DNA of 64,000 bases from Gammaproteobacteria bacterium (GTDB lineage: Bacteria > Pseudomonadota > Gammaproteobacteria > Pseudomonadales > Alcanivoracaceae), in the NCBI GenBank assembly GCA_018067045.1, contig JAGPVL010000008.1:37457-101456 (forward strand), written 5' to 3'. The position numbers were made by a program, and so were the translations under genes. This document shows, piece by piece, positions 46,920-56,004 of the stretch. Under the pieces are notes generated by a model. The model saw only the letters and a list, made by a program, of their open reading frames with translations, had not been told where the DNA came from and did not search any database. Every line of letters begins with the position of its first letter. Positions within the stretch are counted from its first letter, which is position 1.

Positions 46920-49260
46920 ATACTATTCGTTAATTACGCGCCATCGTTGGTTGGTGCTCGGGGCGTGGGTGTTGGTTTTGTTTGTCGCTGTTATGGGCGC
47001 GGGCAGGCTATCGTTCTCGTCGGACTACCGGGTGTTCTTCGGCCCAGATAATCCGCAGTTGACGGCCTTTGAGGCGTTACAGGCTGAATATGATAGTAGC
47101 GATAACGTATTGATTGCGGTTGCGCCTCAAGAAGGAAGTGTCTTTAACCGTAATACACTTGCAGCCTTAGAGTTCCTGACTTTAGAGAGCTGGAAGACAC
47201 CGTATTCCTCTCGTGTGGATTCGCTGAATAACTATCAGTACACCCGTGTTTCTGGTGATGACCTAGTTGTTGAAGACATGGTGCCGACGACCAGTGAATT
47301 AACCGACGCGCGCATTCAGCAGATACACGACGAGGCGCGGGCAGAGAAGCAGCTTGTTAATCGTCTTCTCGCTGCCGACGGCGAGGTTGGCGCGGTTAAT
47401 ATCACTATTCGCTTGCCCGGAAAAATGCGCGAGATAGAGGTGCCGGAAGTGGCCACCTATATCCGTGAGATGGTTGCGCAAGCGCAAGAAAAATTCCCAC
47501 AGCAAACCTTCTATATGTCTGGCCAGATCATGATGAATGCGACGCTTGTGGATGCGTCGAAGCATGATATGACAGTGCTGTTTCCGATGACGCTGCTGTT
47601 GATTCTGATTGGCATGGTTGTCTTCACGCGTTCCTTTGCGGCGGCGGCGAGTACGTTGTTGGTCACGCTGGGGGCGATTATTGGTGCATTAGGCAGCGCG
47701 GGCTGGCTTGGTATCAATCTGTCGCCACCATCGGCTTCAGCACCGACAATTATTCTGACTATTGTTGTTGCCGATTGTATGCATTTGCTATCGGGATACT
47801 ATGCTGGCCTGCGCCGTGGTGACGAGAAATACGTGGCGATGAAGAGCGCGTTGAGTGAAAACTTCCGTGCGATATTTCTGACCAGTCTGACCACGATGGC
47901 AGGCTTTATGACGTTGAATTTCTCCGATTCTCCGCCGTTCCGTGATCTTGGCAATATCTCTGCGTTGGGTGTTTTTGTGGCGTGGTTGATGACGGTATCC
48001 TTTCTACCAGTTTGGACTCTGTTAATGCCTGCGCGTGTGGTGAAATCGACAGCTGCCAAGCAAGCCGCAACGGCATCGTTGTGGCCAGCTCAGTTGGCGG
48101 CGTTTCTCGATCGAAACCGCAAGGCTGCGTTGATTTCCTTTGTGGGGTTACTGGCGCTGATGGTCATTGGTCTGCCAAAGAATCATTTAGACGATACGTT
48201 CTATGACTACTTTGGTGAGTCCTTTCCGGTTCGTCAGGCCAATGATTTTCTGTTTGAGAATCTAACTGGCATTGCCACGCTGGAGTACGAGCTTGATAGC
48301 GGTGAAAAGGAAGGGCTAGCTGATATCGAGTACTTGCGACAAGTGGAATCTTTTGCGAATTGGTTTGAGAAGCAAGAGGGTGTCTATCACGTTAGTGTCT
48401 TTACGGATGTATTAAAGCGCATTAATCGCAATTTGCATGGGAATGATCCGCAATGGTACCGGCTGCCTGAAACGCGCGAGGAGGCATCTCAATATACGTT
48501 GTTGTACGAGCTGTCGATGCCGTTTGGTTTGCAGCTGAGCAATCAAGTTAAAACCGATCACTCAGCGATGCGCATGGTGGTCACCATGCAAAAGATGAGT
48601 TCGCAAAGTCTGATGGCGTTAGAAGGTCGCGCACAGTCTTGGTTGCAGCAGCAGGGCATGCAGTCTATTACGGGTCCTGGCGTTAGCCCTGACATGATGT
48701 TTGCCCACATTGGGGAACGGAATAATCGCACCCTTCTTATTGGTGTAGTTGTGGCGCTGTTGTTGATCTCGGCCTTGCTGTTGTTTGTGTTTCGGTCTGT
48801 GCGAGTGGGCTTGATTAGTCTCGCGCCAAACTTAATGCCGGTTGGCGTAGCGTTTGCGGGCTGGGGTTTGTTAGTCGGTGAAGTAGGGCTGAGCTTGTCG
48901 GTTATTGGCACGATGACACTTGGTATTGTGGTTGATGACACAGTTCATTTTCTCAGTCGCTATATGGTTGCGACGCGTGATAAAGGCTTATCTAAGGTGG
49001 CGGCCATTGAAGAAGCCTTCCGTAAGGTGGGTCGTGCATTAATCGGGACAACCGTAACGTTGGTGATCGGCTTTATGATCTTGGCGTTGTCACCGTTTAA
49101 GTTAAATTCGGATATGGGCTTGATGACGGCGGTTACGTTGGCGATCGCACTGGTGTTGGATATGCTGCTATTGCCCGTGTTGTTATTGGTCTTCGATCGT
49201 GTTCCGGATAATAAAAGCGTGGAGAAAACCGTGCTGACGAGTGTCTCAACCACATCGTGA
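46909..49260 (+). CDS. RND-family exporter, HAE3/MMPL type, of the avrD operon
   Basis: A 783-residue inner-membrane RND protein with two MMPL halves and about twelve helices. The signature GTMTLGIVVDDTVHFLSRYM is in the second half. The ATG at 46909 follows GGGGGAGGAG and overlaps the phosphatase stop by 11 bp, so it is translationally coupled. Its paralogue at 26859 lies in a thioesterase context. A likely role is export of the hydrophobic product made by the preceding enzymes (inference). Confidence 0.9.
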   Translation: MLDKYYSLITRHRWLVLGAWVLVLFVAVMGAGRLSFSSDYRVFFGPDNPQLTAFEALQAEYDSSDNVLIAVAPQEGSVFNRNTLAALEFLTLESWKTPYSSRVDSLNNYQYTRVSGDDLVVEDMVPTTSELTDARIQQIHDEARAEKQLVNRLLAADGEVGAVNITIRLPGKMREIEVPEVATYIREMVAQAQEKFPQQTFYMSGQIMMNATLVDASKHDMTVLFPMTLLLILIGMVVFTRSFAAAASTLLVTLGAIIGALGSAGWLGINLSPPSASAPTIILTIVVADCMHLLSGYYAGLRRGDEKYVAMKSALSENFRAIFLTSLTTMAGFMTLNFSDSPPFRDLGNISALGVFVAWLMTVSFLPVWTLLMPARVVKSTAAKQAATASLWPAQLAAFLDRNRKAALISFVGLLALMVIGLPKNHLDDTFYDYFGESFPVRQANDFLFENLTGIATLEYELDSGEKEGLADIEYLRQVESFANWFEKQEGVYHVSVFTDVLKRINRNLHGNDPQWYRLPETREEASQYTLLYELSMPFGLQLSNQVKTDHSAMRMVVTMQKMSSQSLMALEGRAQSWLQQQGMQSITGPGVSPDMMFAHIGERNNRTLLIGVVVALLLISALLLFVFRSVRVGLISLAPNLMPVGVAFAGWGLLVGEVGLSLSVIGTMTLGIVVDDTVHFLSRYMVATRDKGLSKVAAIEEAFRKVGRALIGTTVTLVIGFMILALSPFKLNSDMGLMTAVTLAIALVLDMLLLPVLLLVFDRVPDNKSVEKTVLTSVSTTS

Positions 49261-49322
49261 TGATGGGTTAATTACCCGCTTCTTTTGAAAACGCTTATTA
49301 GAAGTTGTTATTGGCAATAAAA

Positions 49323-49359
49323 AACCGGCGGTAGATAACGAATCTGTCGCCGGTTTTTT
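49323..49359. terminator. Bidirectional terminator between RND and metE genes
   Basis: AACCGGCG/CGCCGGTT stem around a 19-base loop, with A-run before and T-run after, between convergent genes. Confidence 0.8.
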
Positions 49360-49464
49360 GTTACTGCTACGGAGGTTACATCTGTTTTTTCGTGACTGTC
49401 AGTGTGATCCTCAGTGCGTGATCTTCAAGGTGAGACGTTCATCGTGAGAACGGTAATTCGCGCA

Positions 49465-51774
49465 TTATACGGCTTCACGTAAGAGACGCGCGGCTCCCAC
49501 CATTTCCTTGAGGGCAAGCTCCGTTTCATCCCAGCCTCGTGTTTTCAGGCCGCAATCAGGGTTCACCCATAACCGTTCTTTAGGCAGTTTGCGTGCAGCC
49601 TTTTGCATTAATGACACCATCCATTCGCTATTCGGTACGTTCGGTGAATGAATGTCGTACACACCTGGGCCAATATCGTTGGGGTAATCAAACGCTTCAA
49701 AGGCTTCGAGCAATTCCATGTTGGAGCGCGATGTCTCGATGGTGATGACATCTGCATCCAGTGCGGCGATGGCTTCAATGATGTCGTTGAATTCCGCATA
49801 ACACATATGAGTATGGATCTGTGTGCTGTCTTCGACACCGACGGTGGCTAAGCGAAAGCATTCTACGGCCCAATCGAGGTAGGTCTTCCAGTCTGATCTT
49901 CGTAACGGCAAGCCTTCTCGTAACGCCGGTTCGTCAATTTGAATAACCCGAATGCCGGCGCTTTCTAAGTCGCGCACCTCTTCTCGCAATGCCAGTGCGA
50001 GTTGCTCGCAGGTATGGGCGCGAGGTTGATCGTCACGGACAAATGACCACTGCAAAATAGTCACAGGGCCCGTCAACATGCCTTTAACCGGCTTGTCGGT
50101 CAGTGATTGCGCATAGGTTGCCCACGCCACAGTCATCGGTAGCGGGCGAGACACATCACCAAAGATAACCGGTGGTTTCACACAGCGAGAACCGTAGCTT
50201 TGCACCCAGCCGTTTTGGGTAAAGGCAAATCCTTCCAACAATTCGCCGAAGTATTCGACCATGTCGTTACGCTCTGCTTCACCATGAACCAGAACATCCA
50301 AACCAATCTCTTCTTGCTTGCGAATACAGAGTTCAATTTCTTTTTTCAGTTGCAACTCGTAGTCGGCAGAGTCTATTTCGCCTTTTTTCCAATCTCGACG
50401 TAGTGTCCGAATTGATTTGGTTTGCGGAAACGACCCGATCGTTGTGGTCGGAAATGCAGGTAAATTCAGTGTTTCTTGTTGGTGTGCAATACGCTGGGCA
50501 AATGCAGACTTGCGTTGTCGTGAAAGCAAGCTGGCTTGCGTTAGGGCTTGCTGGACCGAGGCATTGTGAATCCGGTCTGATTCCCGTCGCGCGGCCAGTG
50601 CGGTGCGCTGTGCGACCAGCTTCTCTTGGACAGCATTGCCGTCATCTCCCTGCAGTACGCCATTGAGCAACGCCAATTCATCGAGTTTCTGGACAGCGAA
50701 ACTTAGCCAGCTTATTAGCTCATCATCGAGTGTTTCTTCGAGGTTGAGATCTACCGGCACATGCTGCAATGAGCATGATGGCGCCAGCCACAAATTATCG
50801 CCCAGCTCATCTTTCAGCGCGGCGCTGGCATCGGCGAGCAAATAAATGGCTTTATCCAAATCTGCGCGCCAAATATTACGTCCGTCGATAATCCCTGCGG
50901 AGAGCACTTTTCCTTCTAAGCGCGGTAGCACTATTTCGAGTTGTTGCGGTGCGCGCACCAGATCGAGATGCAATCCGGCTACAGGCAGTGCGAGTGCGGT
51001 GTAAAGATTTTCTTCTAGATCACCAAAGTAGGTGGCCAATAATATCTTGACCGGCGCAGCAGCCACCAGTTGGTCGTAGCAACGCAAATAGGCATTACGC
51101 CATGCAGTGGGTAAGTCGAGCGTCAGAATCGGTTCATCAATTTGCACCCATTCCACGCCCTGCTCGGCAAAACGCCGCAGTACGTCGCGATACACAGGAA
51201 TCAGATTTTCCAGTAAGGCGAGTTTGCGAGTGTCATCGGTACTGGCAAAGTCTGAGCCTTTTGATAGCCATAAATAGGTGAGCGGGCCGGGAATAACTGG
51301 CTTGGCATTGAGGCCTAACGACTGCGCTTCAGTGACGTGGTCGAATAAGGTCTCCCGTGCGATACGGAATGTTTGCCCGCTATGCAGTTCCGGCACGATG
51401 TAGTGGTAGTTGGTGTCGAACCATTTTGTCATCTCGCACGCGGGCGCGGGGTTGCCTGCCGGTGCGCGGCCCCGGGCCATGCGAAATAGCGTATTGAGGC
51501 TAACCGATTCATCGTTCGGTTGCTGAAAGCGCTCCGGCACGGCGCCCAGTAAACAGCTCCATTCGAGCATCTGGTCGTACCAGGCAAAGTCGCCCACCGG
51601 AACGAGATCGACGCCTGCTTTGGCCTGTAATTGCCAGTGACGCTGGCGCAAAGATTTGCCAACGTGTTCCAGTTCAGACGCTTGCAAATTACCGGCCCAG
51701 TAGGCCTCAAGTGCTTGTTTTAATTCCCGTTGGGCGCCGATACGCGGAAAGCCCAAATTGTGTATGCGTGGCAT
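49465..51774 (-). CDS. metE: Cobalamin-independent methionine synthase
   Basis: MetE transfers the methyl group of 5-methyltetrahydropteroyl-polyglutamate to homocysteine. The 769 residues give a full-length protein. The N-terminal [20 protein letters not shown] is the family start. The C-terminal barrel carries [10 protein letters not shown] and zinc ligands in HTHMCYAEF and NPDCGLKTR. No cobalamin riboswitch is visible upstream; a candidate MetR site lies in the divergent promoter region. Confidence 0.97.
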   Translation of the reverse strand: MPRIHNLGFPRIGAQRELKQALEAYWAGNLQASELEHVGKSLRQRHWQLQAKAGVDLVPVGDFAWYDQMLEWSCLLGAVPERFQQPNDESVSLNTLFRMARGRAPAGNPAPACEMTKWFDTNYHYIVPELHSGQTFRIARETLFDHVTEAQSLGLNAKPVIPGPLTYLWLSKGSDFASTDDTRKLALLENLIPVYRDVLRRFAEQGVEWVQIDEPILTLDLPTAWRNAYLRCYDQLVAAAPVKILLATYFGDLEENLYTALALPVAGLHLDLVRAPQQLEIVLPRLEGKVLSAGIIDGRNIWRADLDKAIYLLADASAALKDELGDNLWLAPSCSLQHVPVDLNLEETLDDELISWLSFAVQKLDELALLNGVLQGDDGNAVQEKLVAQRTALAARRESDRIHNASVQQALTQASLLSRQRKSAFAQRIAHQQETLNLPAFPTTTIGSFPQTKSIRTLRRDWKKGEIDSADYELQLKKEIELCIRKQEEIGLDVLVHGEAERNDMVEYFGELLEGFAFTQNGWVQSYGSRCVKPPVIFGDVSRPLPMTVAWATYAQSLTDKPVKGMLTGPVTILQWSFVRDDQPRAHTCEQLALALREEVRDLESAGIRVIQIDEPALREGLPLRRSDWKTYLDWAVECFRLATVGVEDSTQIHTHMCYAEFNDIIEAIAALDADVITIETSRSNMELLEAFEAFDYPNDIGPGVYDIHSPNVPNSEWMVSLMQKAARKLPKERLWVNPDCGLKTRGWDETELALKEMVGAARLLREAV

Positions 51775-51890
51775 TGCTGCCTCCTTGTTGGATCCCGTTG
51801 CGTGGGAAGAGCTGTGAGAAGAAGCGTGAATCTAGGTAGTCATAGTGGGGGAAGTTCTCTATGATCCAAAATCAATGTTTTCGCTAGTAA

Positions 51891-51907
51891 TATGAAGTTT
51901 GCTCATA
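51891..51907. promoter_or_regulatory. Candidate MetR binding site
   Basis: TATGAAGTTTGCTCATA is a T-N15-A inverted repeat (TATGA/TCATA) close to the MetR half-site TGAA-N5-TTCA, between divergent metE and metR. The match is by eye. Confidence 0.5.
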
Positions 51908-52026
51908 GTGCATGAATGGCTGGCGAGTCCGTAAGGGCGCAGCGAAGCGTTGGATTTGTCGATATACAGCCGCTCTCCTGATTTTATTGCTGGTGAGGGT
52001 GGTGCCGTACAAGGGTGGGAGCCGTC

Positions 52027-52944
52027 ATGATCGAGATTCGTCATTTGGAAACGTTGGTGGCTATTGAAGGCACTGGATCACTCGTCGAAGCGTCTGAGCG
52101 GCTACATGTCACCCAGTCCGCGTTGTCCCACCAGTTGCGAGACTTGGAATCCCGTCTCGGTGTGCAGTTGCTCAACCGTCGCACACGCCCGATACGGTTC
52201 ACTACCGCAGGATTAAGAGTGCTAGCACTGGCTGCCGAGGTTTTGCCGCAGGTGCGCCAAACCGAGCGGGAGCTTAAAAAGCTCGCGGCGGGACGCACCG
52301 GCCGTTTACATCTCGCGATCGAATGCCATTCTTGTTTTCAGTGGTTGATGCCAACGCTGGACGCGTTCCGCGAACAATGGCCTGAAGTGGAAATGGATTT
52401 ATCTGCTGCGTTTAGTTTTGCGCCGCTTCAAGCGCTGGTGCGTGGTGACTTAGACATGGTCATCACCTCTGATCCACAAGAGCACGATGCGGTGAGCTAT
52501 TTGCCGTTGTTTCGCTATGAGTTAGTGCTGGCTGTCGATCGTAATTCAGAGCTGGCAACACTTAAGAAAATTGAACCTCAAGCCTTGGCCAGCCAAACCC
52601 TTATTAGCTATCCCGTAGAGCGAGAACGACTTGATGTGTTCAGTGCATTCCTAACGCCAGCAAATGTAGAGCCAGCGAATACCCGTACCGCCGAACTCAC
52701 GCCGATGATCGTTCAACTTGTTGCCGCAGGTCGTGGCGTTGCCGCATTGCCAAATTGGGCGCTAACGGAATACACCGAACATAATTTAGTAAAAACTATT
52801 CGTCTGGGTGATAAAGGCGTATGGCGAACATTGTTCGCTGCGGTGCGTACGGAAGACAAAGAGTCAGCCTATATTAGTGAATTTATGCAGATTGCGCGGG
52901 AGTTATGTTTTAAGAATTTGACTGGCGTGAGAGCGGTTGGATAA
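52027..52944 (+). CDS. metR: LysR-family regulator MetR
   Basis: A 305-residue LysR regulator, the usual activator of metE in response to homocysteine. The HTH is MIEIRHLETLVAIEGTGSLVEASERLHVTQSALSHQLRDLE. The effector domain begins near 90. The ATG at 52027 is the normal LysR start; an upstream ATG at 52015 adds four residues. It is divergent from metE with 250 bp between. Confidence 0.92.
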   Translation: MIEIRHLETLVAIEGTGSLVEASERLHVTQSALSHQLRDLESRLGVQLLNRRTRPIRFTTAGLRVLALAAEVLPQVRQTERELKKLAAGRTGRLHLAIECHSCFQWLMPTLDAFREQWPEVEMDLSAAFSFAPLQALVRGDLDMVITSDPQEHDAVSYLPLFRYELVLAVDRNSELATLKKIEPQALASQTLISYPVERERLDVFSAFLTPANVEPANTRTAELTPMIVQLVAAGRGVAALPNWALTEYTEHNLVKTIRLGDKGVWRTLFAAVRTEDKESAYISEFMQIARELCFKNLTGVRAVG

Positions 52945-53174
52945 AACTTGCTATTTTGGGGCATAGGTTTTCAGTTAGGGCGTTAAGAAATGATCCTTTC
53001 GTCGTAGTTTTGTCCATTTGCGTATTCCGTAGGTGCGTTAAATTTTCCGCATTAATTTTCCTTGAATGAAATGTGAACAAACTCAGTGAATGGGACTATC
53101 GTATCTGGTAGCTTGTTTCATAGATTAGGTTAGCAATTAAAAAAATAATAATAAAGTATTAGAGCGAGGCTACG

Positions 53175-55802
53175 ATGGTGTTGTCGGATTCGCCCCAGCC
53201 CTTGCGGGGCCGCTTTTATCGAACAGATTTGGTGGCGCGATTGGATCGGTCGGCGACGGTTCCGTTGACGCTATTGTTGGCGCCTGCAGGAGCTGGCAAA
53301 TCGACATTACTTAATCAATGGGCAGCTCTGCCGAGTGAACGGCATGTTGTACAAATGGGTTTGCAGCCGGTTGATGACGATCCGGTGCGTTTCTTACGCC
53401 GCTTCGCCGAAAAAACCCGTGCCGCTGTGCCGGCATTTGATACGTCTTGGTTTATGCCATTTGATGTTTCCGAACTCCCTCCTTCTTCGATAGCGGATGC
53501 GTTATACGATGCGTTGCAGCAAGTGACGTTGCCGTTGTTTGTCGTGTTCGATGACTTCCAGTGTATTCAAAGCCCCGAAACTCTTTGCGTCATTAGCGCG
53601 TTGTTGGCGGAGCCGCCGGCGAACGTACATTTGATTATTGCGAGTCGTACGCAACCGTTATTCGATGTCACGCGGCTACGCTTAGACGATCAGGTTGTCG
53701 AAATTGGCGCGGATGATTTTAAGGTGAGCCGCCGTGATGTGACTGATCTGAATAAGGGGCTGGGTGGGGAGGCGCTGGATGACCAGGCCCTTGACCACTT
53801 GATGACGATTACCGAAGGCTGGGTGGCGGGGGTGAAAATTGCTTTACTGGCGGCTATTCGTTCTGGCGTAGAGACGCTGCAGAACTTTAATGCTAGTCAG
53901 CCAGAAATTATGGCGTACTTTGGTCACGCGGTGCTGAGGGGCTTGCCGGACTCTGTGCGCACGCTATTTATGCAAAGTGCATTGCTTGAGACCTTTAATG
54001 AGGAACTGTGTGATGAAATTTTGCAGACCCACCAGTCGGCTCGCCTGATAGAAGAGTTGACCTCCCGAGAATTGTTTTTAATGCCGGTAGCGGGAAAGCC
54101 GGGGAGTTATCGTTATCATGCATTGTTGAAAGATTTCTTACAGGCGCGGCTGAAAATCGATATGCCAGAATGTATCGAACCCATCCATCATCGCGCAACG
54201 CATTATTTTATTAAGAAGAGAAATTTTGAACAGGCTGTTTGGCATGCGCAACGCACGGGCGATGAGGCACTCTTTATTAGCTGTTTGGAGAAAAGCTTTG
54301 AGTTCTGGCTTCAGGAGGGCTATTCAAGCCATATCTTATCTTGGGCCGAGGCGTTGGATGATGCGCAAATTTTAAGCCGTATTGAGCTGGCCGCACCGCT
54401 TATTAGTACGTTGACATTTTCACGCCGTTTTTATCGGTCTCGTTATTATCTCGACGCCTTGAAAGAGTCCAATTTATCAGTTGAAAGCAGCACTTATAAC
54501 CATGCCCAAACAGTGGGGTTTCTAGAGTTACATTTACAGATTTTTCAACATGATACGGATTTTATGGAGGGGGCGGATCTTTCGCTGCTTATCGAAAACG
54601 GTAGCCATCGCGATATTCGAGCCTTTTCGCTAGCCATGCTGGCTTACTTTCATTTGCAGCATGGACGCTTGGAGTTGGCTTTAACATTCTCTAGTCAGGC
54701 GCGCGAAGTATTGTTGCGTCTTGGGCAGCGTTTTACGGCGGGTTATGCGGGGTTGATTATGGCGTTGGCAAATCATCAGATGGGTCACATCGGTGAAGCG
54801 GTCGCGCTGATTACGGAGAACTTCAACAATACCTCAAAAGATTGTCCGACTTGGTCGTTGTGGGCAACGGGGATGGTCGTAGTGTTGTATGACCAAAACC
54901 GTTTGGATGATGCGCAGAAGGTGTGTGAGGACTTGTTGCCAATGGTGTCGTCGGCATCGGCGACGGAAGTTATTTCCACGGTTTACCTGACGTTATCTCG
55001 TTTGCAGCACTTGCAAGATAAGCAAAAGAGCGCTGAGCGCATGTTAGAAAAGCTGCTCGGCATTTTGCAGCTAGGTAATTACGAACGCTTCGTGAGCATG
55101 GCCGTGTTAGAAATGGTGCGTCAGGCGCTTATTACCGGAAACTGGCAGCGTATGGAGGCTGTGGTGGAGCGTTTCGGATTAGCCGAGTGGGTCGAGACGA
55201 ATTTGAACGATGTTGCTGCGTATAGCCAAAGTTGGGAAAGGCGTGGCTTGGCGGCGGTGTATTGGTTGATCGGGAGGGGGCGCCATGTACAGGCAGAAAG
55301 TCTATTGCGGCGTTTGTTGGTTGTGGTTAAGAAGGCGGGTATTACCACGCGCGCATCGATTATTGATGCCAACCTTCTCGTGCTGACCTCTCAATCGTCT
55401 GCGGTTCGCGAGCAAGCCAAGAGGGTTGGTGCATTAGTCGCCCGTTATGGATTGCTTAACATTAACCGTACTGTGTTCGACGAGGCGCCGGGACTGGCCG
55501 GTTTAATGAACCGGCTTTGGGCGTCAGGGCAATTGGTGCTGCCGGAGTTTTATACGACGTTATTTTCGGCGGTGTTTACGGCTGAGCCCGTGAACGACCC
55601 GCTCGAAGTAGATCCTGATTCCGTATTGACGCCGAAGGAACTTGAAATTTTCGCCTTGCTGCAAAGCGGTTTGACGAATGCGCAGATCAGCGCAAAGACT
55701 GGGGTGTCAGTGAGTACTACGAAATGGCACCTGAAAAATATCTACAGTAAATTGGCGGTATCGAGCCGTACCGAAGCGGTTTTGCGCGCGACGTCACGCT
55801 AA
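53175..55802 (+). CDS. MalT-like LuxR-type STAND regulator
   Basis: An 875-residue ATP-dependent regulator. Walker A is APAGAGKSTLL (about 38-48), and Walker B-like LFVVFDDFQCI follows near 122-132. A long helical TPR-like sensor region spans about 350-790, and the C-terminal LuxR HTH is LTPKELEIFALLQSGLTNAQISAKTGVSVSTTKWHLKNIYSKL. Relatives such as MalT and AcoK sense small molecules. It lies 200 bp before the peroxidase gene on the same strand and probably controls it. Confidence 0.9.
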   Translation: MVLSDSPQPLRGRFYRTDLVARLDRSATVPLTLLLAPAGAGKSTLLNQWAALPSERHVVQMGLQPVDDDPVRFLRRFAEKTRAAVPAFDTSWFMPFDVSELPPSSIADALYDALQQVTLPLFVVFDDFQCIQSPETLCVISALLAEPPANVHLIIASRTQPLFDVTRLRLDDQVVEIGADDFKVSRRDVTDLNKGLGGEALDDQALDHLMTITEGWVAGVKIALLAAIRSGVETLQNFNASQPEIMAYFGHAVLRGLPDSVRTLFMQSALLETFNEELCDEILQTHQSARLIEELTSRELFLMPVAGKPGSYRYHALLKDFLQARLKIDMPECIEPIHHRATHYFIKKRNFEQAVWHAQRTGDEALFISCLEKSFEFWLQEGYSSHILSWAEALDDAQILSRIELAAPLISTLTFSRRFYRSRYYLDALKESNLSVESSTYNHAQTVGFLELHLQIFQHDTDFMEGADLSLLIENGSHRDIRAFSLAMLAYFHLQHGRLELALTFSSQAREVLLRLGQRFTAGYAGLIMALANHQMGHIGEAVALITENFNNTSKDCPTWSLWATGMVVVLYDQNRLDDAQKVCEDLLPMVSSASATEVISTVYLTLSRLQHLQDKQKSAERMLEKLLGILQLGNYERFVSMAVLEMVRQALITGNWQRMEAVVERFGLAEWVETNLNDVAAYSQSWERRGLAAVYWLIGRGRHVQAESLLRRLLVVVKKAGITTRASIIDANLLVLTSQSSAVREQAKRVGALVARYGLLNINRTVFDEAPGLAGLMNRLWASGQLVLPEFYTTLFSAVFTAEPVNDPLEVDPDSVLTPKELEIFALLQSGLTNAQISAKTGVSVSTTKWHLKNIYSKLAVSSRTEAVLRATSR

Positions 55803-56004
55803 ATCCTCCTTTCCTCCTCTCTTTTGCTTCTTTTTTGTTCTCTCCCAAGCCCTGTTTATCCGGCTTGGCGAGCTAAAACCGGACGTGCTTTGCAATTCAG
55901 TGATGCCCCCTCCCAGCGGAGGGGGTGGAGGGGGCGCGGGATTGTTAGAGTCCCAGCGTTATTTTCAGATAAACCCGAAGAATAAAAAATCACGGAGATT
56001 AATC

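Noticed and set aside
51775..52026. Cobalamin riboswitch before metE
   Set aside because: The region is short and has no B12-box or typical pairing; only a MetR-like dyad is seen.
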